A stretch of DNA of 64,000 nucleotides from Orcinus orca. Lineage: Eukaryota > Chordata > Mammalia > Artiodactyla > Delphinidae. Each line of letters starts with the position of its first letter. Within the stretch, counting starts at the first letter, position 1. Location of the stretch: contig NW_026044109.1 in NCBI RefSeq assembly GCF_937001465.1, positions 1-64,000 on the forward strand. Reading direction: 5' to 3'. Made by a program: the position numbers and the translations under genes. This document shows, in pieces, positions 49,974-63,664 of the stretch. The notes under the pieces are model-generated. The model did not search any database and was not told where the DNA came from. It worked only from the letters and a program-made list of their open reading frames with translations.

Positions 49974-52077
49974 TCACAAACCTGCAGAGTTATTAATGAC
50001 AGCTATCATCCAAAAATATACTGAAGTAAGGCTGCCAAGAGGACTTGAAAGCCGGGCAGAATTGCAGGAAACCGATTTCAGGAGGTAGACTGGAATTGCA
50101 TTTAAAGCATAGGAAAAGAGGCAGAAGGTCGACAATGATGCACTTGGCCAAAAAGGGCGTATGCGTTTTTTCCTGAATATATTCAGGAAAAAACGCATAC
50201 GCCCTTTTTGGCCAACCAAGCAAGCTTGCAAAGGAAATCTGCACTACAATGAAGTCTCACTTCCCCCCCGTCAAAAGGGCCATCTGAAAAAAGTGTAAAA
50301 TCCAGAAAGGCAGGACAGGCCATGGAGAACTGGGAGCCTTGTTATGCTGATGGGCGGGATGTAAATTGCCAACAGCCACTCGGGAGAAGTGTACGGTGTT
50401 TCCTGAAACATCTAAAAAACAAAACAACAGAGCCTAGGGCACTTCCACTTATGGTTCTATTGCTTAGGGAAATTAAAATCAAAAAGACACAGCCACCCCT
50501 AAATTTGGGACGGCTCTGTTTACAAGAAACTCTTTTACGGGACAAGTTCAATATCGCAGAAAGTGAAAAATGGATAAAGAAGGTGTGGTACTTACGTACA
50601 ATGCAATATCACTCAGCAATGAAATCTATGTCATCAGGCCCATAGCAGCATAATGAGTGGATTCAGGTATGATGATTCTAACTGAAATAAGTCACACAGA
50701 AAAAGAAACATCATAAGATATCACTAATACATGGAATGTAAACTTGGCTACACAGGAACTGGATTACAAAACAGAACAGGATCTCAAATTTAGAAAGCCA
50801 ACTTATGCTTGCTTAAGGGGAAAGGTGAGTTGGGGTGCTGCATAAAACCAGAGATTGAAGTAAGCACAGATAAAGTTCCTTAAGCCAAATATGTAATACA
50901 AAAGATGTTTAGATGTTTCCTGAAACATCTAAAAAACAAAGCAACAGAGCCTAGGGCACTTCCACTTATAGTCCTATAGCTTAGGGAAATTAAATTCAAA
51001 AAGACACAGCCACCCCAAAGTTTGGGACCTCTCTGTTTACAAGAACCTCATTTACGGTAGAAGTTCAATATCGCAGAAAGTGAAAAATGGATAAAGAAGT
51101 TGTGGTAGTTGTGGTAGTTACGTACAATGCAATATCACTCAGCAATGAAATCTATGTCATCAGGCCCGTAGCAGCATAGACTGGATTCAGGTATGATGAT
51201 TCTCACTGAAATAAGTCACACAGAAAAAGAAACATCATAAGATATCACTAATACACGGAATGTAAACTTGGCTACACAGGAACTGGATTACAAAACAGAA
51301 GAGGGTCTCAAATTTAGAAACCCAACTTATGCTTGCTTAAGGGGAAAGGTGAGTTGGGGTGCTACATAAAACCAGAGATTGAAATGAGCACAGATAAATT
51401 TCCTTAAGCCAAATATGGAATAGACAAGAGCTACTCCTTGCTCAATGAAATGGACTCAACACCCCATATTAAACGGCTAAGAATGTACCTGACTAGTAAG
51501 TATCTTAAAACCTATGGATTGCTATGTCTCCAAAAGAGAATCAAGCGTGTGTACAAGGGCATAAACGCAGCAGTGATAGGATTGGAGAGGTTCAGTGAGC
51601 AAATGAAGACCCTTTGAAGTCATATTGCATGGTACTCATTTCAAGGGTCTCAACTCTCCAGCTTTAAGGGATTCTTCCTTCAGCTAAAACATACATGTGG
51701 AAACCAGGTTATGATAAACCATGTGATCGGGAGACGTGTTCAAATATGTCTCAGTTTTCATCCCCTGGTACTCGGGTGTAACATTCCAGACGCTTTACTA
51801 ACACTCTCCCGACTTGGAGAGTCAGTGCCTTTAACCTCCTGTTTGGACCAGTTTGCAATTTCTGCGGAAGATAAACAGGAATAAGGAGAACCAATGAGAG
51901 ACTAGCTGGAGGTGTCTGGATGGGCAAATATAACTCTCATTTCCCACCAAGAAGAGGAATTAACCAAAGGATCAGCGTGCCGTGCCGGAACCAGATTAGG
52001 GCCTGAAGCAATCCTGCGGTGTTGCGGCCAGCTCACAAGAAAGCGAGTTGAAGAAAGGAGCTCAGGGGCACTGAAAT
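49974..52077 (+). repeat. Satellite unit 32, expanded class X, 2,104 bp
   Basis: Palindrome at 50144-50215, perfect. Class S changes to diverged sequence at about 50,393. The 502-bp duplication begins at 50397 and 50914, with the junction hairpin at 50908-50933 and the 9-bp tandem at 51101-51118. A 2-bp loss (CATAGACTGG) and TTCTCACTGAA are shared with unit 35 but not unit 24. Confidence 0.95.
50908..50933. other. Duplication-junction hairpin in unit 32
   Basis: Same 12-bp arms and CT spacer as in unit 24, so the duplication arose once and was then spread. Confidence 0.88.
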
Positions 52078-53657
52078 TCACAAACCTGCAGAGTTATAAA
52101 TGACAGCAATCGTCCAAAAATATACTGAAGTAACGCTGCCAAGAGGACTTGAAAGCGGGGCAGAATTGCAGGAAACCGATTTCAGAAGGTAGACAGGAAT
52201 TGCATTTAAAGCATAGGAAAAGAGGCAGAACGTCGACAATGATGTACTTGGCCAAAAAGTGCGTATGCGTTGTTTCCTGAATATATTCAGGAAACAACGC
52301 ATACGCCCTTTTTGGCCAACCAAGCAAGCTTGCAAAGGAAATCTGCACTACATTAAAGTCTCACTTCCTCCCTGGTCAAAAGGACCATCTGAAAAAAGTG
52401 TAAAATCCAGAAAGGCAGGAAAGGCAATGGAGAACTGGGAGCCTTGCTATGCTGATGGGCAGGATGTAAATTGCCAACAGCCACTAGGGAGAAGTGTATG
52501 GTGTTTCCTGAAACATCTAAAAAACAAAGCAACAGAGCCTAGGGCACTTACACTTATGGTCCTATAGCTTAGGGAAATTAAAATCAAAAACACACAGCCA
52601 CCCCAAAGTTTGGGACGGCTCTGTTTACAAGAACCTCGTTTATGGTACAAGATCAATATCACAGAAAGTGAAAAATGGATAAAGAAGTTGTGGTACTTAC
52701 ATACAATGCAATATCTCTCAGCAATGAAATCTATGTCATCAGGCCTGTAGCAGAAAATGACTGGGTTCAGGTATGATGATTCTAACTGAAATAAGTCAAA
52801 CAGAAAAAGAAACATCATAAGATATCACTAATACACGGAATGTAAACTTGGCTACACAGGAACTGGATTACAAAACAGAACAAGGTCTCAAATTTAGAAA
52901 ACCAACTTATGCTTGCTTAAGGGGAAAGGTGAGTTGGGGAGCTGCATAAAACCAGAGATTGAAATGAGCACAGATAAAGTTCCTTAAGCCAAATATGGAA
53001 TAGACAAGAGCTACTCCTTGCTCAACGAAATGGACTCAACACCCCATATTAAACGCCTAAGAATGTACCTGACTAGTAAGTATCTTAAAACCTATGGATT
53101 GCTATGTCTCCGAAAGAGAACCAAGCGTGTGTACAGGGGCATAAACGCAGCAGTGATAGGATTGGAGAGGTTCGGTGAGCAAATGAAGACCCTTTGAAGT
53201 CACATTGCATGGTACCCATTCCACGGGTCTCAACTCTCCAGGTTTAAGGGATTCTTCCTTCAGCTAAACCATGCATGTGGAACCCAGAGTATGATCAACC
53301 GTGTGATCGGGAGACGTGTTCAAATATGTCTCAGTTCTCGTACCCTGTTACTCGGGTGCAACATTCCAGATGCTTTACTAACACTCTCCCGACTTGGAGA
53401 GTCAGTGCCTTTAACCTCCTGTTTGGCCCAGTTTGCAAATTCCGCGGAAGATGAACAGGAATAGGGAGAACCAATGAGAGACTAGCTGGAGGTGTCTGGA
53501 CGGGAAAATTTAACTCTCATTTCCCACCAGGAAGAGGAATTAACCAAAGGCTCAGCGTGCCGTGCCGGAACCAGATTAGGGCCTGAAGCAATCCTGCGGT
53601 GTTGCGGACAGCTCACAAGAAAGCGAGTTGAAGATAGGAGCTCAGGGGCACTGTAAT
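52078..53657 (+). repeat. Satellite unit 33, class B
   Basis: Palindrome at 52248-52319 with the paired G/C change and an unpaired T (AAAGTGCG) at 52260. Nearly identical to unit 36. The tail is a mosaic: D-like (GTACCCTGTTACT), then class S (AAATTCCGCGG). Confidence 0.95.
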
Positions 53658-55238
53658 TCACAAACCTGCAGAGTTATAAATGACAGCTATCGTCCAAAAA
53701 TATACTGAAGTAAGCCTGCCAAGAGGACTTGAAAGCGGGGCAGAATTGCAGGAAACCGATTTCAGGAGGTAGACTGCAATTGCATTTAAAGCATAGGAAA
53801 AGAGGCAGAACGTCCACAATGATGCACTTGGCCAAAAAGGGCGTATGCGTTTTTTCCTGAATATATTCAGGAAAAAACGCATACACCCTTTTTGGCCAAC
53901 CAAGCAAGCTTGCAAAGGAAATCTGCACTACATTGAAGTCTCACTTCCCTCCCGGTCAAAAGGATCATCTGAAAAAAGTGTAAAATCCAGAAAGGCAGGA
54001 CAGGCCATGGAGAACTGGGAGCCTTGTTATGCTGATGGGCGGGATGTAAATTGCCAACAGTCACTGGGGAGAAGTGTATGGTGTTTCCTGAAACATCTAA
54101 AAAACAAAGCAACAGAGCCTAGGGCACTTCCACTTATTGTCATATAGCTTAGGGAAATTAAAATAAAAAAGACACAGCCACCCCAAAGTTTGGGACGGCT
54201 CTGTTTACAAGAACCTCGTTTATGGTACAAGTTCAATATCGCAGAAAGCGAAAAATGGATAAAGAAGTTGTGGTACTTACGTACAATGCAATATCACTCA
54301 GCAATGAAATCTATGTCATCATTCCCGTAGCAGCATAATGAGTGGATTCAGGTATGATGATTCTAACTGAAATAAGTCACACAGAAAAAGAAACGTCATA
54401 AGATATCACTAATACACGGAATGTAAACTTGGCTACACAGGCACTGAATTACAAAACAGAAGAGGGTCTCAAATTTAGAAAACCAACTTATGCTTGCTTA
54501 AGGGGAAAGGTGAGTTGGGGTGCTGCATAAAACCAGAGATTGAAATGAGCACAGATCAAGTTCCTTAAGCCAAATATGTAATAGACAAGAGCTACTCCTT
54601 GCTCAACGAAATGGACTCAACACCCCATATTAAACGCCTAAGAATGTACCTGACTAGTAAGTATCTTAAAACCTATGGATTGCTATGTCTCCGAAAGAGA
54701 ACCAAGCGTGTGTACAGGGGCATAAATGCAGCAGTGATAGGATTGGAGAGGTTCGGTGAGCAAATGAAGACCCTTTGAAGTCACATTGCATGGTACCCAT
54801 TCCACGGGTCTCAACTCTCCAGGTTTAAGGGATTCTTCCTTCAGCTAAAACATGCATGTGGAACCCAGAGTATGATCAACCGTGTGATCGGGAGACGTGT
54901 TGAAATATGTCTCAGTTCTCGTCCCCTGGTACTCAGGTGCAACATTCCAGATGCTTTACTAACACTCTCCCGACTTGGAGAGTCAGTGCCTTTAACCTCC
55001 TGTTTGGCCCAGTTTGCAAATTCCGCGGAAGATGAACAGGAATAGGGAGAACCAATGAGAGACTAGCTGGAGGTGTCTGGACGGGAAAATTTAACTCTCA
55101 TTTCCCACCAGGAAGAGGAATTAACCAAAGGCTCAGCGTTCCATGCCGGAACCAGATTAGGGCCTGAAGCAATCCTGCGGTGTTGCGGCCAGCTCACAAG
55201 AAAGCGAGTTGAAGAAAGGAGCTCAGGGGCACTGTAAT
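53658..55238 (+). repeat. Satellite unit 34, class C, 1,581 bp
   Basis: Palindrome at 53828-53899 has one unmatched base at 53885 (CATACACCC). It carries the class C markers but was entered from D/S mosaic sequence rather than the usual class C front. The tail returns to class S at about 54,790-54,900 and includes ACTCAGGTGC. Confidence 0.95.
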
Positions 55239-57342
55239 TCACAAACCTGCAGAGTTATAAATGACAGCTATCATCCAAAAATATACTGAAGTAAGGCTGC
55301 CAAGAGGACTTGAAAGCCGGGCAGAATTGCAGGAAACCGATTTCAGGAGGTAGACTGGAATTGCATTTAAAGCATAGGAAAAGAGGCAGAAGGTCGACAA
55401 TGATGCACTTGGCCAAAAAGGGCGTATGCGTTTTTTCCTGAATATATTCAGGAAAAAACGCATACGCCCTTTTTGGCCAACCAAGCAAGCTTGCAAAGGA
55501 AATCTGCACTACAATGAAGTCTCACTTCCCCCCCGTCAAAAGGGCCATCTGAAAAAAGTGTAAAATCCAGAAAGGCAGGACAGGCCATGGAGAACTGGGA
55601 GCCTTGTTATGCTGATGGGCGGGATGTAAATTGCCAACAGCCACTCGGGAGAAGTGTACGGTGTTTCCTGAAACATCTAAAAAACAAAACAACAGAGCCT
55701 AGGGCACTTCCACTTATGGTTCTATAGCTTAGGGAAATTAAAATCAAAAAGACACAGCCACCCCTAAATTTGGGACGGCTCTGTTTACAAGAAACTCTTT
55801 TACGGGACAAGTTCAATATCGCAGAAAGTGAAAAATGGATAAAGAAGGTGTGGTACTTACGTACAATGCAATATCACTCAGCAATGAAATCTATGTCATC
55901 AGGCCCATAGCAGCAGAATGAGTGGATTCAGGTATGATGATTCTAACTGAAATAAGTCACACAGAAAAAGAAACATCATAAGATATCACTAATACATGGA
56001 ATGTAAACTTGGCTACACAGGAACTGGATTACAAAACAGAACAGGATCTCAAATTTAGAAAGCCAACTTATGCTTGCTTAAGGGGAAAGGTGAGTTGGGG
56101 TGCTGCATAAAACCAGAGATTGAAATAAGCACAGATAAAGTTCCTTAAGCCAAATATGTAATACAAAAGATGTTTAGATGTTTCCTGAAACATCTAAAAA
56201 ACAAAGCAACAGAGCCTAGGGCACTTCCACTTATAGTCCTATAGCTTAGGGAAATTAAAATCAAAAAGACACAGCCACCCCAAAGTTTGGGACCTCTCTG
56301 TTTACAAGAACCTCATTTACGGTAGAAGTTCAATATCGCAGAAAGTGAAAAATGGATAAAGAAGTTGTGGTAGTTGTGGTAGTTACGTACAATGCAATAT
56401 CACTCAGCAATGAAATCTATGTCATCAGGCCCGTAGCAGCATAGACTGGATTCAGGTATGATGATTCTCACTGAAATAAGTCACACAGAAAAAGAAACAT
56501 CATAAGATATCACTAATACACGGAATGTAAACTTGGCTACACAGGAACTGGATTACAAAACAGAAGAGGGTCTCAAATTTAGAAACCCAACTTATGCTTG
56601 CTTAAGGGGAAAGGTGAGTTGGGGTGCTACATAAAACCAGAGATTGAAATGAGCACAGATAAATTTCCTTAAGCCAAATATGGAATAGACAAGAGCTACT
56701 CCTTGCTCAATGAAATGGACTCAACACCCCATATTAAACGGCTAAGAATGTACCTGACTAGTAAGTATCTTAAAACCTATGGATTGCTATGTCTCCAAAA
56801 GAGAATCAAGCGTGTGTACAAGGGCATAAACGCAGCAGTGATAGGATTGGAGAGGTTCAGTGAGCAAATGAAGACCCTTTGAAGTCATATTGCATGGTAC
56901 TCATTTCAAGGGTCTCAACTCTCCAGCTTTAAGGGATTCTTCCTTCAGCTAAAACATACATGTGGAAACCAGGTTATGATAAACCATGTGATCGGGAGAC
57001 GTGTTCAAATATGTCTCAGTTTTCATCCCCTGGTACTCGGGTGTAACATTCCAGACGCTTTACTAACACTCTCCCGACTTGGAGAGTCAGTGCCTTTAAC
57101 CTCCTGTTTGGACCAGTTTGCAATTTCTGCGGAAGATGAACAGGAATAAGGAGAACCAATGAGAGACTAGCTGGAGGTGTCTGGATGGGCAAATATAACT
57201 CTCATTTCCCACCAAGAAGAGGAATTAACCAAAGGATCAGCGTGCCGTGCCGGAACCAGATTAGGGCCTGAAGCAATCCTGCGGTGTTGCGGCCAGCTCA
57301 CAAGAAAGCGAGTCGAAGAAAGGAGCTCAGGGGCACTGTAAT
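55239..57342 (+). repeat. Satellite unit 35, expanded class X, 2,104 bp
   Basis: Palindrome at 55409-55480, perfect. The duplication begins at 55662 and 56179, with the junction hairpin at 56173-56198 and the 9-bp tandem at 56366-56383. Its class S start is an island of only about 0.8 kb between diverged stretches. Confidence 0.95.
56173..56198. other. Duplication-junction hairpin in unit 35
   Basis: Third copy of the same junction, unchanged, 5,265 bp after that of unit 32. Confidence 0.88.
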
Positions 57343-58922
57343 TCACAAACCTGCAGAGTTATAAATGACAGCAATCGTCCAAAAATATACTGAAGTAACG
57401 CTGCCAAGAGGACTTGAAAGCGGGGCAGAATTGCAGGAAACCGATTTCAGAAGGTAGACTGGAATTGCATTTAAAGCATAGGAAAAGAGGCAGAACGTCG
57501 ACAATGATGTACTTGGCCAAAAAGTGCGTATGCGTTGTTTCCTGAATATATTCAGGAAACAACGCATACGCCCTTTTTGGCCAACCAAGCAAGCTTGCAA
57601 AGGAAATCTGCACTACATTAAAGTCTCACTTCCTCCCTGGTCAAAAGGACCATCTGAAAAAAGTGTAAAATCCAGAAAGGCAGGAAAGGCAATGGAGAAC
57701 TGGGAGCCTTGCTATGCTGATGGGCAGGATGTAAATTGCCAACAGCCACTAGGGAGAAGTGTATGGTGTTTCCTGAAACATCTAAAAAACAAAGCAACAG
57801 AGCCTAGGGCACTTACACTTATGGTCCTATAGCTTAGGGAAATTAAAATCAAAAACACACAGCCACCCCAAAGTTTGGGACGGCTCTGTTTACAAGAACC
57901 TCGTTTATGGTACAAGATCAATATCACAGAAAGTGAAAAATGGATAAAGAAGTTGTGGTACTTACATACAATGCAATATCTCTCAGCAATGAAATCTATG
58001 TCATCAGGCCTGTAGCAGAAAATGACTGGGTTCAGGTATGATGATTCTAACTGAAATAAGTCAAACAGAAAAAGAAACATCATAAGATATCACTAATACA
58101 CGGAATGTAAACTTGGCTACACAGGAACTGGATTACAAAACAGAACAAGGTCTCAAATTTAGAAAAGCAACGTATGCTTGCTTAAGGGGAAAGGTGAGTT
58201 GGGGAGCTGCATAAAACCAGAGATTGAAATGAGCACAGATAAAGTTCCTTAAGCCAAATATGGAATAGACAAGAGCTACTCCTTGCTCAACGAAATGGAC
58301 TCAACACCCCATATTAAACGCCTAAGAATGTACCTGACTAGTAAGTATCTTAAAACCTATGGATTGCTATGTCTCCGAAAGAGAACCAAGCGTGTGTACA
58401 GGGGCATAAACGCAGCAGTGATAGGATTGGAGAGGTTCGGTGAGCAAACGAATACCCTTTGAAGTCATATTGCATGGTACCCATTCCACGGGTCTCAACT
58501 CTCCAGCTTTAAGAGATTCTTCCTTCAGCTAAAGCATGCATGTGGAACCCAGAGTATGATCAATCATGTGATCGGGAGACGTGTTCCAATATGTCTCAGT
58601 TCTCGTCCCATGGTACTCGGGTGCAACATTGCAGATGCTTTACTAACACTCTCCCGACTTGGAGAGTCAGTACCTTTAACCTCCTGTTTGGCCCAGTTTG
58701 CAATTTCTGCGGAAGATGAACAGGAATAGGGAGAACCAATGAGAGACTAGCTGGAGGTGTCTGGATGGGCAAATTTAACTCTCATTTCCCACCAAGAAGA
58801 GGAATTAACCAAAGGATCAGCGTGCCGTGCCGGAACCAGATTAGGGCCTGAAGCAATCCTGCGGTGTTGCGGCCAGCTCACAAGAAAGCGAGTTGAAGAA
58901 AGGAGCTCAGGGGCACTGTAAT
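57343..58922 (+). repeat. Satellite unit 36, class B
   Basis: Palindrome at 57513-57584 with the paired change and unpaired T, as in unit 33. The tail carries the class C front (CAAACGAATACCC, TTCCAATATG), as does unit 26. Confidence 0.95.
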
Positions 58923-60503
58923 TCACAAACCTGCAGAGTTATAAATGACAGCTATCGTCCAAAAATATACTGAAGTAAGCCTGCCAAGAGGACTTGAAAG
59001 CGGGGCAGAATTGCAGGAAACCGATTTCAGGAGGTAGACTGCAATTGCATTTAAAGCATAGGAAAAGAGGCAGAACGTCCACAATGATGCACTTGGCCAA
59101 AAAGGGCGTATGCGTTTTTTCCTGAATATATTCAGGAAAAAACGCATACGCACTTTTTGGCCAACCAAGCAAGCTTGCAAAGGAAATCTGCACTACATTG
59201 AAGTCTCACTTCCCTCCCGGTCAAAAGGATCATCTGAAAAAAGTGTAAAATCCAGAAAGGCAGGACAGGCCATGGAGAACTGGGAGCCTTGTTATGCTGA
59301 TGGGCGGGATGTAAATTGCCAACAGTAACTGGGGAGAAGTGTATGGTGTTTCCTGAAACATCTAAAAAACAAAGCAACAGAGCCTAGGGCACTTCCACTT
59401 ATTGTCATATAGCTTAGGGAAATTAAAATAAAAAAGACACAGCCACCCCAAAGTTTGGGACGGCTCTGTTTACAAGAACCTCGTTTATGGTACAAGTTCA
59501 ATATCGCAGAAAGCGAAAAATGGATAAAGAAGTTGTGGTACTTACGTACAATGCAATATCACTCAGCAATGAAATCTATGTCATCATTCCCGTAGCAGCA
59601 TAATGAGTGGATTCAGGTATGATGATTCTAACTGAAATAAGTCACACAGAAAAAGAAACGTCATAAGATATCACTAATACACGGAATGTAAACTTGGCTA
59701 CACAGGCACTGAATTACAAAACAGAAGAGGGTCTCAAATTTAGAAAACCAACTTATGCTTGCTTAAGGGGAAAGGTGAGTTGGGGTGCTGCATAAAACCA
59801 GAGATTGAAATGAGCACAGATCAAGTTCCTTAAGCCAAATATGGAATAGACAAGAGCTACTCCTTGCTCAACGAAATGGACTCAACACCCCATATTAAAC
59901 GCCTAAGAATGTACCTGACTAGTAAGTATCTTAAAACCTATGGATTGCTATGTCTCCGAAAGAGAACCAAGCGTGTGTACAGGGGCATAAATGCAGCAGT
60001 GATAGGATTGGAGAGGTTCGGTGAGCAAATGAAGACCCTTTGAAGTCACATTGCATGGTACCCATTCCACGGGTCTCAACTCTCCAGGTTTAAGGGATTC
60101 TTCCTTCAGCTAAAACAGGCATGTGGAACCCAGAGTATGATCAACCATGTGATCGGGAGACGTGTTCAAATATGTCTCAGTTCTCGTACCCTGTTACTCG
60201 GGTGCAACATTCCAAACGCTTTATTAACACTCTCCCGAATTGGAAAGTCAGTGCCTTTAATCTCCTGTTTGGCCCAGTTTGCAATTTCTGCAGAAGATGA
60301 ACAGGAATAGGGAGAACCAATGAGAGACTAGCTGGAGGTGTCTGGACGGGCAAATTTAACTCTCATTTCCCAATAAGAAGAGGAATTAACCAAAGGCTCA
60401 GCATGCCGTGCCGGAACCAGATTAGGGCCCGAAGCAATCCTGCAGTGTTGCGGCCAGCTCACATGAAAGTGAGTTGAAGATAGGAGCTCAGTGGAACTGT
60501 AAT
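58923..60503 (+). repeat. Satellite unit 37, class C, 1,581 bp
   Basis: Palindrome at 59093-59164 with right-arm A at 59152. Nearly the same as unit 27. CAACAGTAACTGG adds a stop to the forward frame. The tail is the class D front (CCAAACGCTTTATT, GAATTGGAAAG). Confidence 0.95.
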
Positions 60504-62083
60504 TCACAACCCTGCAGAGTTATAAATGACAGCTATCGTCCAAAAATATACTGAAGTAAGGCTGCCAAGAGGACTTGAAAGCGGGGCAGAATTGCAGGAA
60601 ACCGATTTCAGGAGGTAGACTGGAATTGCATTTAAAGCATAGGAAAAGAGGCAGAAGGTCGACAATGATGCACTTGGCCAAAAAGGGCGTATGCGTTTTT
60701 TCCTGAATATATTCAGGAAAAAACGCATACGCCCTTTTTGGCCAACCAAGCAAGCTTGCAAAGGAAATCTGCACTACAATGAAGTCTCACTTCCCCCTGG
60801 TCAAAAGGGCCATCTGAAAAAAGTGTAAAATCCAGAAAGGCAGGACAGGCCATGGAGAACTGGGAGCCTTGTTATGCTGATGGGCGGGATGTAAACTGCC
60901 AACAGCCACTAGGGAGAAGTGTATGGTGTTTCCTGAAACATCTAAAAAACAAAGCAACAGAGCCTAGGGCACTTCCACATATGGTCCTATATCTTAGGGA
61001 AATTAAAATCAAAAAGACACAGCCACCCCAATGTTTGGGATGGCTCTGTTTACAAGAACCTCGTTTTCGGTACAAGTTCAATATCACAGAAAGTGAAAAA
61101 TGGATAAAGCAGTTGTGGTACTTACGTACAATGCAATATCACTCAGCAATGAAATCTATGTCATCAGGCCCGTAGCAGCATAATGAGTGGATTCAGGTAT
61201 GATGATTCTAACTGAAATAAGTCACACAGAAAAAGAAACATCATAAGATATCACTAATACATGGAATGTAAACTTGGCTACACACGAACTGGATTACAAA
61301 ACAGAACAGGGTCTCAAATTTAGAAAACCAACTTATGCTTGCTTAAGGGGAAAGGTGAGTTGGGGTGCTGCATAAAACCAGAGATTGAAATGAGCACAAA
61401 TAAAGTTCCTTAAGCCAAACATGTTATAGACAAGAGCTACTCCTTGCTCAACGAAATGGACTCAACACCCCATATTAAACGCCTAAGAATGTAGCTGACT
61501 AGTAAGTATCTTAAAACCTATGTATTGCTATGTCTCCAAAAGAGAATCAAGCGTGTGTACAGGGGCATAAACGCAGCAGTGATAGGATTGGAGAGGTTCG
61601 GTGAGCAAACGAAGACCCTTTGAAGTCATATTGCATGGTACCCATTCCACGGGTCTCAACTCTCCAGCTTTAAGGGATTTTTCCTTCAGCTAAAGCATGC
61701 ATGTGGAACCCAGAGTATGATCAATCATGTGATCGGGAGACGTGTTCCAATATGTCTCAGTTCTCGTCCCATGGTACTCGGGTGCAACATTGCAGATGCT
61801 TTACTAACACTCTCCCGACGTGGAGAGATAGTGCCTTTAACCTCCTGTTTGGCCCAGTTTGCAATTTCTGCGGAAGATGAACAGGAATAGGGAGAACCAA
61901 TGAGAGACTAGCTGGAGGTGTCTGGATGGGCAAATATAACTCTCATTTCCCACCAAGAAGAGGAATTAACCAAAGGATCAGCGTGCCGTGCCGGAACCAG
62001 ATTAGAGCCTGAAGCAATCCTGCGGTGTTGCGGCCAGCTCACAAGAAAGCGAGTTGAAGAAAGGAGCTCAGGGGCACTGTAAT
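60504..62083 (+). repeat. Satellite unit 38, class D
   Basis: Palindrome at 60674-60745, perfect. Shares TCACAACCCTGCAG, CCCCAATGTTTGG and AAAGCAGTTGTGG with unit 26. CAATAAGAAG, GGGCCCGAAGC and ACATGAAAGTG just ahead of it are further private changes. Confidence 0.95.
60755..61271 (+). pseudogene. L1 ORF2 C-terminal relic, best-preserved frame (unit 38)
   Basis: In this unit QPLGRSVWCFLKHL and KWIKQLWYLRTMQYHSAM lie in a single open frame of 107 codons (60852-61175). The two motifs are separated by about the distance expected in L1 ORF2; in the reference unit stops and frameshifts divide them. The frame ends MSSGP and stop; after a shift, EISHTEKE and ISLIHGM with TAA at 61269-61271 complete the ORF2 end. 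It is a relic of the C-terminal tail only, with no endonuclease or RT domain. Unit 32 keeps a similar frame (50322-50645). Confidence 0.82.
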
Positions 62084-63664
62084 TCACAAACCTGCAGAGT
62101 TATAAATGACAGCTATCGTCCAAAAATATACTGAAGTAAGCCTGCCAAGAGGACTTGAAAGCCGGGCAGAATTGCAGGAAACCGATTTCAGGAGGTAGAC
62201 TGGAATTGCATTTAAAGCATAGGAAAAGAGGCAGAACGTCCACAATGATGCACTTGGCCAAAAAGGGCGTATGCGTTTTTTCCTGAATATATTCAGGAAA
62301 AAACGCATACGCACTTTTTGGCCAACCAAGCAAGCTTGCAAAGGAAATCTGCACTACATTGAAGTCTCACTTCCCTCCCGGTCAAAAGGATCATCTGAAA
62401 AAAGTGTAAAATCCAGAAAGGCAGGACAGGCCATGGAGAACTGGGAGCCTTGTTATGCTGATGGGCGGGATGTAAATTGCCAACAGTCACTGGGGAGAAG
62501 TGTATGGTGTTTCCTGAAACATCTAAAAAACAAAGCAACAGAGCCTAGGGCACTTCCACTTATTGTCATATAGCTTAGGGAAATTAAAATCAAAAAGACA
62601 CAGCCACCCCAAAGTTTGGGACGGCTCTGCTTACAAGAACCTCGTTTACGGTACAAGTTCAATATCGCAGAAAGCGAAAAATGGATAAAGAAGTTGTGGT
62701 ACTTACGTACAATGCAATATCACTCAGCAATGAAATCTATGTCATCATTCCCGTAGCAGCATAATGAGTGGATTCAGGTATGATGATTCTAACTGAAATA
62801 AGTCACACAGAAAAAGAAACGTCATAAGATATCACTAATACACGGAATGTAAACTTGGCTACACAGGCACTGAATTACAAAACAGAAGAGGGTCTCAAAT
62901 TTAGAAAACCAACTTATGCTTGCTTAAGGGGAAAGGTGAGTTGGGGTGCTGCATAAAACCAGAGATTGAAATGAGCACAGATAAAGTTCCTTAAGCCAAA
63001 TATGTAATAGACAAGAGCTACTCCTTGCTCAACGAAATGGACTCAACACCCCATATTAAACGCCTAAGAATGTACCTGACTAGTAAGTATCTTAAAACCT
63101 ATGGATTGCTATGTCTCCGAAAGAGAACCAAGCATGTGTACAGGGGCATAAACGCAGCAGTGATAGGATTGGAGAGGTTTGGTGAGCAAATGAAGACCCT
63201 TTGAAGTCACATTGCATGGTACCCATTCCACGGGTCTCAACTCTCCAGGTTTAAGGGATTCTTCCTTCAGCTAAACCATGCATGTGGAACCCAGAGTATG
63301 ATCAACGGTGTGATCGGGAGACGTGTTCAAATATGTCTCAGTTCTCGTACCCTGTTATTCGGATGCAACATTCCAAACGCTTTATTAACACCCTCCCGAA
63401 TTGGAAAGTCAGTGCCTTTAATCTCCTGTTTGGCCCAGTTTGCAATTTCTGCGGAAGATGAACAGGAATAGGGAGAACCAATGAGAGACTAGCTGGAGGT
63501 CTCTGGACGGGCAAATTTAACTCTCATTTCCCACCAGGAAGAGGAATTAACCAAAGGCTCAGCATGCCGTGCCGGAACCAGATTAGGGCCCGAAGCAATC
63601 CTGCGGTGTTGCGGCCCGCTCACAAGAAAGCGAGTTGAAGATAGGAGCTCAGAGGCACTGTAAT
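62084..63664 (+). repeat. Satellite unit 39, class C, 1,581 bp
   Basis: Palindrome at 62254-62325 with right-arm A at 62313. Less changed than the other class C units (GACTGGAATTGC and GAAAGCCGGG as in class S; CGTTTACGG). The tail is the class D front with extra changes (GTTATTCGGATG, ACACCCTCCCG). Confidence 0.95.
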
